Shown: positions 34,195 through 43,523, counted from the first letter of the stretch. The stretch is 64,000 nt of DNA from Acinetobacter lwoffii (GCF_029024105.1 NZ_CP118963.1:2232001-2296000), one strand, 5' to 3'. Program-made: numbers and translations. Notes: generated by a model not told the origin, from the letters alone.

Positions 34195-35121
34195 TTAAGC
34201 TTTTGATGATTTAGGCCAGATTTTCTTAATCAGGCTGATGACCAGCATGACCAGCAGACCCGCTAAAATTCCTACTGCGAAATTAATCAAGGTCGGTGTT
34301 ACGGCACCGACAATGTTGCCAATGCTGGGAATATCCTGCACATAAGCAACACTGTCTTCAGTAAAGTGATGAATAAAAGGAATTGCATGGTTAATAATTC
34401 CACCGCCCACCAGAAACATCGCAGCGGTCCCAACAATGGAGAGAATTTTCATTAAGATCGGGGCAAATGCCAACAAGCCACGTCCTATTTTTTGTTTAAA
34501 ATCGGACTGCTGTTCAGTCAGATGCAGACCGATATCATCCAGTTTGACAATCAGCGCAACAAAACCATAAACACCAATGGTCATCACCACCGCGATCAGG
34601 CTTAAAACAGTCACTTTGGTCAGCATCGAGGCTGCGGCGACCGTTCCCAAAGTAATCACGATAATTTCAGCAGACAGGATAAAGTCAGTGCGAATAGCAC
34701 CTTTGACTTTTTCATTTTCAAACTGGTGCAAATCCATTTCTGTATGAATCAATTGCTCACGCGCCTGTTCCGCGTCCTTGGCCTTCGGTGTATGCAAGGT
34801 ATGAATAATTTTTTCCACGCCTTCATAACATAGGAACAAACCACCCAGCACCAACAAGGGATTAATCAGCCAGCCTGCAATAAAGCTGATTAATAATGCC
34901 AGCGGCACCAAAATCAGTTTATTAACAAAAGAACCTTTGGCAACTTTCCAGACCACCGGTAATTCACGATCAGCCCGCACACCTGTCACTTGCTGCGCAT
35001 TTAAAGCCAGATCATCACCAAGGACGCCTGCTGTTTTTTTTGCTGCCATTTTGCTCATGACAGCGACATCATCCAGAACAGTAGCAATATCATCTAATAA
35101 TAGTAATAAACTGCTCGCCAT
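34195..35121 (-). CDS. DUF808 (YedI-type) membrane protein
   Basis: From the ATG at 35121 the product is 308 residues and begins MASSLLLLLDDIATVLDDVA, the usual N terminus of DUF808/YedI proteins, with KKTAGVLGDDLALNA shortly after. Several hydrophobic helices (about 72-100, 150-200 and the last 90 residues) indicate an inner-membrane protein. The earlier in-frame start at 35184 is rejected because AAGGATAATAAG precedes 35121. The family has no established function. Confidence 0.9.
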   Translation of the reverse strand: MASSLLLLLDDIATVLDDVAVMSKMAAKKTAGVLGDDLALNAQQVTGVRADRELPVVWKVAKGSFVNKLILVPLALLISFIAGWLINPLLVLGGLFLCYEGVEKIIHTLHTPKAKDAEQAREQLIHTEMDLHQFENEKVKGAIRTDFILSAEIIVITLGTVAAASMLTKVTVLSLIAVVMTIGVYGFVALIVKLDDIGLHLTEQQSDFKQKIGRGLLAFAPILMKILSIVGTAAMFLVGGGIINHAIPFIHHFTEDSVAYVQDIPSIGNIVGAVTPTLINFAVGILAGLLVMLVISLIKKIWPKSSKA

Positions 35122-35310
35122 ACTTATTATCCTTATCTTCTTTCCAGATAGTTTAATCAAAATTCTTAAAAATATTGTATTCACTTGTTTAATTTATAAG
35201 ATTTTTTTACGACAGCTTTTTTTCTGGCTGACAATCAAAAACAGAATGCCGTACAATGTTGCCATTCGTTAAAATACAGCTGTAGTACTGACTACCCTTT
35301 GGAATAGATA

Positions 35311-36324
35311 ATGAGTAATCAAGATAATCGTCCAGTGATCTTGACGGGCGACCGTCCTACCGGACAACTCCACCTCGGCCACTTTGTCGGTTCATTACGC
35401 TCTCGTGTAGGTCTGCAAGATTCTCACCATCAACACTTGTTACTCGCCGATGCTCAAGCCCTAACTGATAATGCGGACAATTTTGAAAAAGTACGTCGTA
35501 ACATTATTGAAGTGGCGACGGATTATCTGGCTGTCGGTATTGATCCAACTAAAACCACAATTTGTGTGCAGTCATGCCTGCCAGCACTAAATGAACTGAC
35601 CATGCTTTACCTCAATTTCGTGACGGTTTCACGTCTTGAGCGTAACCCGACCATTAAATCTGAAATCCAGATGCGTGGTTTTGAGCGTGATATTCCAGCC
35701 GGTTTCTTGTGCTACCCGGTGGCTCAAGCTGCTGACATTACGGCATTCAAGGCCACTGTAGTTCCTGTGGGTGAAGATCAGATTCCAATGATCGAACAGA
35801 CCAACGAAATCGTGCGTCGTTTAAACCGTCAAATTGGTCATGACCTGTTACCAGAATGTAAGGCACTACTTTCCAATGTTGGTCGCCTACCTGGTTTTGA
35901 TGGTAAAGCAAAAATGTCGAAATCTTTGGGCAATACCATTGTGCTAGATGCAACAGATAAAGATATTAAGAAAGCCGTCAATGCCATGTATACCGATCCG
36001 AATCACTTACGTATTGAAGATCCAGGTCAGGTCGAAGGCAACGTGGTATTCACCTATCTAGATGCCTTCGATCCAAATAAAGAAGAGCTGGAAGAACTTA
36101 AAGCCCATTATCGTCGTGGTGGTTTAGGCGATGGTACAGTGAAAAAACGTCTGGAAAGCATTTTAAAAGAATTGATCGGTCCAATTCGTGAGCGTCGTAT
36201 TGAACTGGCTAAAGATCCGGATTACATCATGGATATTCTAAAAACTGGTACGGATAAATGTCGCGATATTACCCAGGCGACACTGGATGAAGTTAAATCT
36301 GGCCTCGGCGTATTCCATTTCTAA
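35311..36324 (+). CDS. trpS: Tryptophanyl-tRNA synthetase
   Basis: This class I aminoacyl-tRNA synthetase charges tRNA-Trp. The 337 residues contain GDRPTGQLHLGHFVGSL (HIGH-type motif, about 14-30) and AKMSKSLGNTI (KMSKS, about 198-208), both ATP-binding, and the length fits bacterial TrpS. A terminator follows 16 bp after the stop, then a region with a candidate small RNA. Confidence 0.97.
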   Translation: MSNQDNRPVILTGDRPTGQLHLGHFVGSLRSRVGLQDSHHQHLLLADAQALTDNADNFEKVRRNIIEVATDYLAVGIDPTKTTICVQSCLPALNELTMLYLNFVTVSRLERNPTIKSEIQMRGFERDIPAGFLCYPVAQAADITAFKATVVPVGEDQIPMIEQTNEIVRRLNRQIGHDLLPECKALLSNVGRLPGFDGKAKMSKSLGNTIVLDATDKDIKKAVNAMYTDPNHLRIEDPGQVEGNVVFTYLDAFDPNKEELEELKAHYRRGGLGDGTVKKRLESILKELIGPIRERRIELAKDPDYIMDILKTGTDKCRDITQATLDEVKSGLGVFHF

Positions 36325-36340
36325 ATATAAAATTGCTCTT

Positions 36341-36368
36341 AAAAGCTCTTCTGATGAAGAGCTTTTTT
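36341..36368 (+). terminator. trpS terminator
   Basis: AAAAGCTCTTC/GAAGAGCTTTT with a TGAT loop is followed by more T. Confidence 0.92.
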
Positions 36369-36419
36369 ATTTAAGCTAAAATTGCGCAAAAATGATGCAA
36401 ATGCCCCCACATAATCTTC

Positions 36420-36602
36420 ATAGTTTTAACCTTATTTAACATGTATTAACATGAATACTGATGAGTCATATGAGAATGCGTCCTATTATGGTCATATTCA
36501 GTAAGGAATCAGATTTAACTCTCTCCACAGTTAATTTTGAAATAGTTTGAAAAAACATTCCTTTTTCTACGCAATGACAACCCCAATCATTGCGTTTTTT
36601 TT
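36420..36602 (+). ncRNA. aar: Candidate small RNA downstream of trpS (Aar-like)
   Basis: No open frame of note fits between the trpS terminator and lysS, yet a strong second intrinsic terminator on the plus strand lies at 36569-36602. It has nothing else to terminate. In A. baylyi the Hfq-dependent small RNA Aar is encoded directly downstream of trpS, in the trpS-sucD interval, and is implicated in amino-acid metabolism. Position and strand here agree. The right-hand neighbour is lysS rather than sucD, and I cannot compare sequences. The 5' end is unknown: 36420 is only a guess, and no convincing -10/-35 pair is visible. A direct repeat of TTAACATG (36437-36452) lies near the presumed start. 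Confidence 0.5.
36569..36602 (+). terminator. Orphan terminator ending the candidate small RNA
   Basis: ACGCAATGA/TCATTGCGT with a 9-base loop is followed by eight T. It points along the plus strand and is 200 bp beyond the trpS terminator. Confidence 0.85.
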
Positions 36603-36634
36603 GTCTTTAATTTTTGAATCTATTTTATTTCAAG

Positions 36635-36662
36635 TATAAAAAAACCCGCCAGAGCGGGTTAT
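36635..36662 (-). terminator. lysS terminator
   Basis: AACCCGC/GCGGGTT (36643-36660) with a 4-base loop runs on the minus strand into seven T, 15 bp after the lysS stop. Confidence 0.9.
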
Positions 36663-36676
36663 TTTGAATTCAGCAT

Positions 36677-38206
36677 TTAAGCATTTTTATGACGCATATG
36701 CGGGAACAAGATCACATCGCGGATACTTGCTGCATTGGCAAAGATCATCACCAGACGGTCAATACCAATACCCTCACCTGCTGTTGGAGGAAGACCGTAT
36801 TCCAATGCTTCTACAAAGTCAGCATCGTAATGCATAGCTTCATCATCACCAGCATCTTTTTCAGCAACCTGTGCCTGGAATCGTTCAGCCTGATCGATTG
36901 GATCATTTAATTCCGAGAAGCCATTTGCCAACTCACGGCCACCGATGAAGAATTCAAAACGGTCGGTAATGTGTGGATTGTGATCATTACGGCGCGCCAA
37001 TGGAGAAGTTTCCGCTGGATATTCAGTAATGAACGTCGGTTGACGCAATTTGGTTTCTACGGTTTCTTCAAATACCATGGTTTGCAGTTTGCCCAGACCA
37101 AAACCTGGTTTCACCGGCTCTTTCAATTCTTCCTGAAGGAATTTTGCCAGGAACTCACGGTCATTGACATTTTCAGGGGTAAATTGCGGGTTATTTTCCA
37201 GAATTGCATCGAACATTGAAATTTTCTTGAATGGCCCTTTGAAGCTATACACTTCATCGCCATAAGGCACATCAGTGGTACCCAAGATATCAATCGCCAG
37301 ACGCTCCAGCATTTGCTCGGTCAATTCCATCAAGTCTTTGTAATCTGCATAAGCCTGATAGAATTCGATCATGGTGAATTCAGGGTTGTGACGGGTAGAA
37401 ACACCTTCGTTACGGAAGTTACGGTTAATTTCAAACACACGTTCAAAACCGCCGACCACCAAACGCTTTAAGTAAAGCTCTGGCGCAATACGCAAGAACA
37501 GCGACATGTCCAGTGCATTATGATGTGTTTCGAAAGGACGTGCCGATGCACCGCCTGGAATCACATGCATCATTGGCGTTTCAACTTCCATATAGCGCTT
37601 TTCAGTCAGGAAGGCACGGATACCCGCCACAACTTTGGCACGAATTTCAAAAGTTTTACGTGTTTCTTCGTTAACGATCAGATCAAGATAACGTTTACGA
37701 TACTTTACTTCAGTATCGTTCAAACCATGGAACTTGTCTGGAAGCGGACGTAATGATTTGGTCAGTAATTCAAAATGTTCGATGTGTACATACAAATCGC
37801 CTTTACCTGAACGACCGATATAACCTTCGACTGCGATGATATCGCCAAGGTCCAGACCTTTAATGGTAGCCAGGACATCTTCAGCGAGTTCTTTACGCGC
37901 CACATATAGCTGGATACGACCTGTCATGTCCTGGATCACAATAAATGAACCACGGTTCAACATCACTCGACCGGCAACTTTGACGTAGACCTTTTCGCCT
38001 GCTTCAATTTCTTCTTTAGATTTATCAGCGAACTGGTCTTGTAAATCTTGGGCATAATGCTCACGCTTAAAGGTATTCGGCCATGGGCTCTTACCTGTTT
38101 CTTGTGCCTGAGCTTCGATTTGCTTTAACTTGACATGACGCTGTGCAATTAAATCGTTTTCGGAAATGATTTGTTCAGAAGTCGATTGAGCGTTAGTTTG
38201 CGTCAT
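36677..38206 (-). CDS. lysS: Lysyl-tRNA synthetase (class II)
   Basis: LysS charges tRNA-Lys. The 509 residues comprise an N-terminal OB-fold anticodon-binding domain (about 70-180, VAGRVMLNRGSFIVIQDMTGRIQLYV) and a class II catalytic domain. The latter carries motif 2 (FEINRNFRNEGVSTRHNPEFTMIEFYQAY) and motif 3 (GLPPTAGEGIGIDRLVM). GAGGCAGAG precedes the ATG. It is monocistronic and convergent with the trpS/small-RNA region. Confidence 0.98.
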   Translation of the reverse strand: MTQTNAQSTSEQIISENDLIAQRHVKLKQIEAQAQETGKSPWPNTFKREHYAQDLQDQFADKSKEEIEAGEKVYVKVAGRVMLNRGSFIVIQDMTGRIQLYVARKELAEDVLATIKGLDLGDIIAVEGYIGRSGKGDLYVHIEHFELLTKSLRPLPDKFHGLNDTEVKYRKRYLDLIVNEETRKTFEIRAKVVAGIRAFLTEKRYMEVETPMMHVIPGGASARPFETHHNALDMSLFLRIAPELYLKRLVVGGFERVFEINRNFRNEGVSTRHNPEFTMIEFYQAYADYKDLMELTEQMLERLAIDILGTTDVPYGDEVYSFKGPFKKISMFDAILENNPQFTPENVNDREFLAKFLQEELKEPVKPGFGLGKLQTMVFEETVETKLRQPTFITEYPAETSPLARRNDHNPHITDRFEFFIGGRELANGFSELNDPIDQAERFQAQVAEKDAGDDEAMHYDADFVEALEYGLPPTAGEGIGIDRLVMIFANAASIRDVILFPHMRHKNA

Positions 38207-38594
38207 CTCTGCCTCGAATAAGATTAGTTAAAAAATAGAAGTTGCATAGAATAGCAGAAATCCTTCTCAAATCGTAGCGCAAACACTCTCAGGAACCGGC
38301 TTTTCTTTGGAAAAATCCACTATCCTGCTATTTACACCATTCGGTTGAGCCCTTCTGTCACTCTTTTAAATTCCCTTTCTTCAACCTTTTGCAGCACCCC
38401 GCTGCTCTCAGTTGGGATTAAAGTTTAAATCAGACAGGGGTTATACAAAATCATTGCACTGCAAAATTGTGGCTTAGACCAATAGCTAACTGCCTTGTAC
38501 ACCCAGACGTTCTACAATGACGCTCAGATTGAAGATGATATGCCAATCAACAAATAACCAATATGGCATGTCCCATAAAAATGAGTAATGAACT
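38207..38594. other. Divergent spacer between lysS and the YqiA-like gene
   Basis: This holds the promoters of both flanking genes. A short GCAGC/GCTGC dyad at about 38391-38405 has no T-run. I see no gene or defined regulatory element. Confidence 0.4.
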
Positions 38595-39089
38595 ATGTCT
38601 AAGATTTTGTTTTTACATGGCTTAGATTCCTCCAGAGAATCCACCAAGTTCCATGCCATTGATGTGGTACATAAATACTGTATCGATGTCGATTATCGAA
38701 ATCTGAGTTATAGTTCGGTCACCGAGTTTTATCATGAGATGATTGAAACCATCAAACCGGATATTCTGGTCGGCCACAGTCTTGGCGGTTATTGGGCACT
38801 GAAAATGTCACAAGCGTATCAAATTCCATGTGTAGTGGCCAATCCCATTTTGCAGCCTAACTTCCGCGATGATTATCCGCCGATTGGGCATCACGATTTA
38901 CAGCATGATATTCCTCAGTTTGCCTATCTGGAGCTGGGCGATGAAATTCTGGATATGCATGCGGTTCAGACACAACTTGAAGACTATATGCAAATTCAGG
39001 CAGTTGATGGCGGCCATCATCGTCTGGAACATCCTGAGCAAATTAATACACTGATTCAGGAAATCGAAGATCATTTTATCAGGCAATAA
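38595..39089 (+). CDS. YqiA/YcfP-type alpha/beta hydrolase
   Basis: This small alpha/beta-hydrolase of 164 residues has ILFLHGLDSSRESTK at the N terminus, the nucleophile elbow VGHSLGGYWA (Ser62) and the C-terminal GGHHRLEHPE with the catalytic His. It matches the UPF0227/YqiA family of predicted cytoplasmic esterases, whose natural substrates are not known. It stands alone and shares a bidirectional terminator with apt. Confidence 0.88.
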   Translation: MSKILFLHGLDSSRESTKFHAIDVVHKYCIDVDYRNLSYSSVTEFYHEMIETIKPDILVGHSLGGYWALKMSQAYQIPCVVANPILQPNFRDDYPPIGHHDLQHDIPQFAYLELGDEILDMHAVQTQLEDYMQIQAVDGGHHRLEHPEQINTLIQEIEDHFIRQ

Positions 39090-39118
39090 AAAAGCCCCAC
39101 AATTTTGGGGCTTTTTTT
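39089..39118. terminator. Bidirectional terminator between the YqiA-like gene and apt
   Basis: AAAAAGCCCC/GGGGCTTTTT with an 8-base loop has A-runs on one side and T-runs on the other, between two convergent genes. Confidence 0.92.
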
Positions 39119-39129
39119 AAATGTATAAC

Positions 39130-39672
39130 TTAAGCAACTGCCGCTTCAGGCTGAGATTTGTCATCCAGCACTGACCAGATATCCAGGCCTAATTCAGCAT
39201 GCAGGTCAGGAAGATCAAGGAAGATACTTGCGCCAAGTACTTCATGTTGACATTTTTGAGCCAGTTCATTCACTGCTTTTAAGGTTCCGCCAGTTGCCAG
39301 AACATCATCCACAATAATTACTTTCTGGGACTGAACTTCCGCAGACATTTCTAAACGATCCATACCATATTCCAGGCTATAACCCACACCGACCACTGGA
39401 GGTGGCAATTTGCCTGCTTTACGCACCAACAATAAGCCTTTGCCTGTACGTTGTGCCAACAAGCTTGCCAACACAAAACCACGCGCTTCGACCGCAATAA
39501 AGCTTTCTACTTCTGCCAGTTTGTCAGCAGGAATGCTGGCAATCAAAGCGTCAGTCAAAGGACCAATATTGCTCATGAAAAGTGGGGTCAAATCAAAGAA
39601 GCAAATTCCTGGTTTTGGAAAATCTTGGACCGTACGAATGTGAGACCACAAAGAAGTAGACAAATTGCTCAT
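39130..39672 (-). CDS. apt: Adenine phosphoribosyltransferase
   Basis: Apt salvages adenine to AMP using PRPP. The 180 residues contain FPKPGICFFDLTPLF near the start, AVEARGFVLAS, the flexible loop VRKAGKLPPPV and the PRPP-binding VIIVDDVLATGGTL. Length and motifs are typical. No good ribosome-binding site is visible before the ATG at 39672. It has its own terminator. Confidence 0.97.
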   Translation of the reverse strand: MSNLSTSLWSHIRTVQDFPKPGICFFDLTPLFMSNIGPLTDALIASIPADKLAEVESFIAVEARGFVLASLLAQRTGKGLLLVRKAGKLPPPVVGVGYSLEYGMDRLEMSAEVQSQKVIIVDDVLATGGTLKAVNELAQKCQHEVLGASIFLDLPDLHAELGLDIWSVLDDKSQPEAAVA

Positions 39673-40159
39673 GGGAGATCTTAAAAAAAGAAAAGGAATA
39701 TGGGAATTTTAAACCTATTTGAGTAGAGCGGACAAGCCAAGCTGCCTAATAAAAACCCGACGTTTAATTACAAGATATTGATTTTATTATATTGATTTAT
39801 TTTAAAAATATTTAATCCGGACTTTACTGATTTTAAATTACCTAAAAACTCAAGTTTTTACTGCACGACTTTGGTCTATCCCACAAGATAAACACTCATT
39901 TTTGCCATCGTCAGCTTTTTATCCTTTAACCGCCTACGCCAGAAAAGCTGATTGGCGTGATTTTTAGATAAATGAGGAATGTGTCGTCTATTCTGCTGCT
40001 AATTTCGCTGATTAAGCTTTTATTCACTTTACTTTATGAATAGAACTGCGTAAAAATTTAGCCAAATATGTTCACTGTTAAAAAGTCATATTCTTTTAGA
40101 GTCTTGCCTTTTATGGATTTTAAGCTGACGCCTACAGTTGCTCAGTTTTGGAGAGTTAC
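39673..40159. other. Divergent spacer between apt and rubA
   Basis: This is an AT-rich, 487-bp region with promoters for apt (minus) and rubA (plus). An imperfect dyad (TCAGCTTTT at 39911-39919 with AAAAGCTGA at 39943-39951) could form a hairpin followed by GATTTTT, about 200 bp before rubA. GGAGAG lies 4 bases before the rubA ATG. I see no gene here. Confidence 0.45.
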
Positions 40160-40324
40160 ATGAGAAAGTTTCAATGCATCGTATGTGGATGGATTTATGA
40201 CGAGGCAGAAGGTTGGCCTCAAGACGGGATCGTAGCAGGCACCAAATGGGAAGATATCCCAGATGACTGGACCTGTCCAGATTGCGGCGTGTCTAAAATT
40301 GATTTCGAAATGATCGAAGTCTAA
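40160..40324 (+). CDS. rubA: Rubredoxin
   Basis: This 54-residue rubredoxin has a single Fe held by four Cys in two CxxC(G) motifs: QCIVCG (Cys6, Cys9) and WTCPDCG (Cys39, Cys42). EAEGWPQDGIVAGTKWEDIPDDW lies between them. Rubredoxin carries electrons from rubredoxin reductase to the membrane alkane hydroxylase AlkM/AlkB. GGAGAG just before the ATG is the ribosome-binding site. It is followed by rubB, estB and oxyR, as in the rubA-rubB-estB-oxyR operon reported for A. baylyi ADP1. Confidence 0.97.
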   Translation: MRKFQCIVCGWIYDEAEGWPQDGIVAGTKWEDIPDDWTCPDCGVSKIDFEMIEV

Positions 40325-40336
40325 TCACGTCCAGTT

Positions 40337-40366
40337 AAAGGCCATATCCATATGGTCTTTTTTTAT
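40337..40366 (+). terminator. Terminator-like hairpin between rubA and rubB
   Basis: GGCCATA/TATGGTC (40340-40357, one G-T pair) with a TCCA loop is followed by T7. It lies inside what is described as an operon, so it may act as a partial terminator that keeps rubA mRNA more abundant. Confidence 0.65.
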
Positions 40367-40415
40367 GCCTTTCAATCATTTATACAGCATGGAGCTCTAC
40401 CATATGGAAACAACT

Positions 40416-41594
40416 ATGCATCCTATCGTCATTATTGGTTCAGGTATGGCGGGTTATGCCGTAGCACGTGAATTTCGTAAACTCAATCCAGAACATGAAT
40501 TGCTGATGATCTGTGCGGATGATGCGGTCAATTACGCCAAACCGACGCTCTCCAATGCTTTGGCTGGCAATAAAGCGCCTGAACAAATTCCACTAGGCGA
40601 TGCGGCTAAAATGTCAGCACAGCTGAATATGCGCATTGAACAGCATACCTGGGTCAAAGCCATTCATCCGGAAGATCATCAGCTGGTTCTGGAAAAAGAT
40701 GGTCAGGAAAGTACGCAAAATTATAGCAAACTGGTATTAGCCATCGGTGCCAATCCGGTACGTCTGGCGATTGCCGGTGATGCCAGCGATGACATTCATG
40801 TCGTCAACAATTTGAGTGACTATAAAGCTTTCCGTAACAATCTGGCAGCACGTGAAGACAAACGTGTAGTAATTTTAGGTGCAGGCCTGATTGGCTGTGA
40901 ATTTGCCAACGACCTACAAAATACCGATCATCAGGTTACAGTCATTGATTTAGCCCCTCGGCCACTTGGCCGCTTATTGCCAGAACATGTTGCTACTGCA
41001 TTCCAGAAGAATCTTGAAGAAACCGGCATTCACTTTGTCTTGGGCACAACGGTCGAAAAAGTCTCTCGTGCGGGCAATGGTGATTATCTGGTCACGCTGG
41101 CCAACGGTCAGTCTTTGGTCGCTGATGTAGTGTTATCTGCGGTGGGCTTACAGCCGAATATTTCTTTGGCGAAACAGGCAGACGTACATACCAGTCGCGG
41201 AGTGTTAACCACGGCACAACTGGAAACCAACCAGGTCGATATTTATGCTGTGGGCGACTGTGCCGAGGTCAATGGAACTTTATTGCCTTATGTTATGCCG
41301 ATCATGCAACAAGCCCGCGCTTTGGCAAAAACCTTAAATGGTGAACATACTGCCGTGCATTATCCGGCTATGCCAGTGGCAGTTAAAACGCCTGCTGCTC
41401 CTTTAACGGTATTGCCTGCACCGGTTGATGTTGATGTCACCTGGGAAACTGAAGAGTTTGACGATGGCATGCTGGCTAAAGCGTTCGATGCTAACGGCAC
41501 CTTACGCGGTTTCGTGCTTTTGGGCGCCACTGCAGCCAAACAGCGTCTGGCCTTGACCAAGCAGGTTCCTGACTTGATTCCTGCTGCGGTTTAG
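40416..41594 (+). CDS. rubB: Rubredoxin-NAD(+) reductase
   Basis: RubB is an FAD enzyme that moves electrons from NADH to rubredoxin for alkane hydroxylation. The protein (392 residues) begins MHPIVIIGSGMAGYAVAREF (FAD fold). It has VVILGAGLIGCEFANDL (NAD fold, about 152-168) and IYAVGDCAEVNG (FAD). I prefer the ATG at 40416, which gives the length I remember for ADP1 RubB (about 393). An ATG at 40404 with GGAG nine bases upstream is a real alternative and adds four residues. Confidence 0.94.
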   Translation: MHPIVIIGSGMAGYAVAREFRKLNPEHELLMICADDAVNYAKPTLSNALAGNKAPEQIPLGDAAKMSAQLNMRIEQHTWVKAIHPEDHQLVLEKDGQESTQNYSKLVLAIGANPVRLAIAGDASDDIHVVNNLSDYKAFRNNLAAREDKRVVILGAGLIGCEFANDLQNTDHQVTVIDLAPRPLGRLLPEHVATAFQKNLEETGIHFVLGTTVEKVSRAGNGDYLVTLANGQSLVADVVLSAVGLQPNISLAKQADVHTSRGVLTTAQLETNQVDIYAVGDCAEVNGTLLPYVMPIMQQARALAKTLNGEHTAVHYPAMPVAVKTPAAPLTVLPAPVDVDVTWETEEFDDGMLAKAFDANGTLRGFVLLGATAAKQRLALTKQVPDLIPAAV

Positions 41595-41651
41595 AGGTTT
41601 AATAGCAAGGATATTTTTTAAACGAAATATCCTTTAATTAGGACAGCGACT

Positions 41652-42590
41652 ATGTACAGCGCAGCACAGTTTAATCTTTCCCCATATACCTCGTTTATGC
41701 ATGAAACCAAGGTTGATCTTGGTAATGGGATCCAGCTACATGTCGAGGTTGGCGGAAATCCGGAACATCCCACCATTTTGCTGATTATGGGTCTGGGTGG
41801 GCAAATGCTGTACTGGCCTGACTTTTTCTGCAAGTCACTGATAGACAATGGCTATCACATCATCCGTTTTGATAATCGTGATATTGGTCTGTCTTCAAAA
41901 GTCCATCACAAAGGTCCACGCCTGAATACCCTGAAAATGATGAGCCGTTTTGTGCTGGGTCTGGGTAATCAGGGTGCACCTTATGATCTATATGATATGG
42001 CCGAAGATGTCAGTCTGCTGATTGAAAAAATGCAGCTGGAACAGGTCTATGTGCTGGGTGCTTCGATGGGCGGTATGATTGCCCAGATTCTGGCCGCGCG
42101 TTATCCGGACAAAGTCAAAAAACTGGGCTTACTGTTTACCAGCAATAACCAGCCGATGTTGCCACCGCCCTTCCCTAAGCAACTCTTTAGTTTGATTGAC
42201 AAACCGGCTTCAACAGATGAAGATGGCATTGTTGATCATAGTTTGAAACTGTTTAAGATCATCGGCTCGCCAGGTTATGTCAATCATCTGGAAGCGGTAC
42301 AGACCGCCCGTAAATTATATAAGCGAAGTTACTATCCTGCTGGTGTACTTCAACAGTTTTTAGCAATATTATGTACAGGCTCATTGCTGCAACTGGACAA
42401 GCAAATCAAACAAGAAACCCTGGTAGTCCATGGTTCTCGAGATCGATTGCTGCCTCCTAGCCATGGCAAGGCCGTTGCGAAAGCAATTTCAGGGGCTAAA
42501 TTTGAATTAATTGATGGAATGGGGCATGATATCCCACCGCATTTTATTCCATATCTTAGCGAATTATTTGCTGATCATTTTAAATCATAA
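41652..42590 (+). CDS. estB: EstB-type alpha/beta hydrolase (esterase)
   Basis: The 312-residue alpha/beta-hydrolase has MGLGGQMLYWPDFFCKSL (oxyanion region), FDNRDIGLSS, the nucleophile elbow LGASMGGMIAQ (Ser138), HGSRDRLLPP (acid) and DGMGHDIPPH (His). Its place between rubB and oxyR matches estB, the esterase of the ADP1 rubAB-estB-oxyR operon, which hydrolyses short acyl esters. AGGACAG lies before the ATG. A signal peptide is not evident, so it is likely cytoplasmic. Confidence 0.9.
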   Translation: MYSAAQFNLSPYTSFMHETKVDLGNGIQLHVEVGGNPEHPTILLIMGLGGQMLYWPDFFCKSLIDNGYHIIRFDNRDIGLSSKVHHKGPRLNTLKMMSRFVLGLGNQGAPYDLYDMAEDVSLLIEKMQLEQVYVLGASMGGMIAQILAARYPDKVKKLGLLFTSNNQPMLPPPFPKQLFSLIDKPASTDEDGIVDHSLKLFKIIGSPGYVNHLEAVQTARKLYKRSYYPAGVLQQFLAILCTGSLLQLDKQIKQETLVVHGSRDRLLPPSHGKAVAKAISGAKFELIDGMGHDIPPHFIPYLSELFADHFKS

Positions 42591-42603
42591 ACATTAGGAC
42601 ACT

Positions 42604-43512
42604 ATGGCTGCATTACCATCCCTAAGACAGCTGTCATACCTCGTAACACTGTCAGAGACGCTACACTTTACAGAAGCTGCTCGCCGCTCCTTTGTCACCC
42701 AGTCAACCTTGTCTGGCGGCATCATGGAGCTGGAGCGTTTACTCGGTGGCGTACTTGTTGAACGCGACCGCCAGAATGTTCGTTTAACGCCTCTTGGTGA
42801 ACAAGTGGTTGCACGCGCACGTGTTCTACTGGCCGATGCTCAGGACCTAATGCGTTTAAGTCGTGAGATGAGTGAACCTTTAACCGGTGATCTACATCTC
42901 GGCGTCATTCCAACAATTGCACCTTTCCTATTGTCCCAGCTGCTGGATGAAGTGCATAAGCAATTACCAAAAATCCAGTTGCATCTGCATGAAGCGCAAA
43001 GTGAAAAGATTGTAGAAAAGCTGGAACATGGCAACCTGGATATGGTGGCTTTGGCATTGCCTTTCGACACCCGTGGTCTGAAAGTTGCTGAAATTGCCAA
43101 AGAGAATCTGTATCTGGTTTACCAAAAATCTGATCAGCATGCTGCACAAGCAAACTCTTTAGAAGATCTGGATCTGTCTCGCCTGATGTTACTTGAAGAA
43201 GGTCATTGCCTGCGTGATCATGCCTTGAGTGCCTGCCCGATTGGTGAGCGTAAAAATGATCACCGTTTAAAAGCCAGCTCACTGCCGACTTTAATCGAAA
43301 TGGTGTCTGCAAATCTGGGCTTTACCCTGCTGCCTGAAATTGCGATCCATACCAATATGATTAAAGGCAATCCTGAGATTCAGGTAAAAGCGATCGATTC
43401 AGCCCCAAGTCGTACCCTGGCATTGGTAACCCGTAAAAGCACACCGCTGCAAAGCGAGTTTGATGTGCTATTACAGATTTTCCAGAAAATCACTCAGCAC
43501 GATGCTGCCTGA
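42604..43512 (+). CDS. oxyR: Hydrogen-peroxide-sensing regulator OxyR (LysR family)
   Basis: OxyR activates peroxide-defence genes after disulfide formation. The 302 residues contain an N-terminal LysR helix-turn-helix (LHFTEAARRSFVTQSTLSGG, about 20-39). The effector domain has the sensor motif EEGHCLRDHALSAC, with Cys202 and Cys211, the same nine-residue spacing as Cys199/Cys208 of E. coli OxyR. The gene follows estB after 13 bp, as in A. baylyi, which links peroxide sensing to the alkane electron-transfer genes. A strong terminator follows. Confidence 0.96.
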   Translation: MAALPSLRQLSYLVTLSETLHFTEAARRSFVTQSTLSGGIMELERLLGGVLVERDRQNVRLTPLGEQVVARARVLLADAQDLMRLSREMSEPLTGDLHLGVIPTIAPFLLSQLLDEVHKQLPKIQLHLHEAQSEKIVEKLEHGNLDMVALALPFDTRGLKVAEIAKENLYLVYQKSDQHAAQANSLEDLDLSRLMLLEEGHCLRDHALSACPIGERKNDHRLKASSLPTLIEMVSANLGFTLLPEIAIHTNMIKGNPEIQVKAIDSAPSRTLALVTRKSTPLQSEFDVLLQIFQKITQHDAA

Positions 43513-43523
43513 TCTATAGATAA

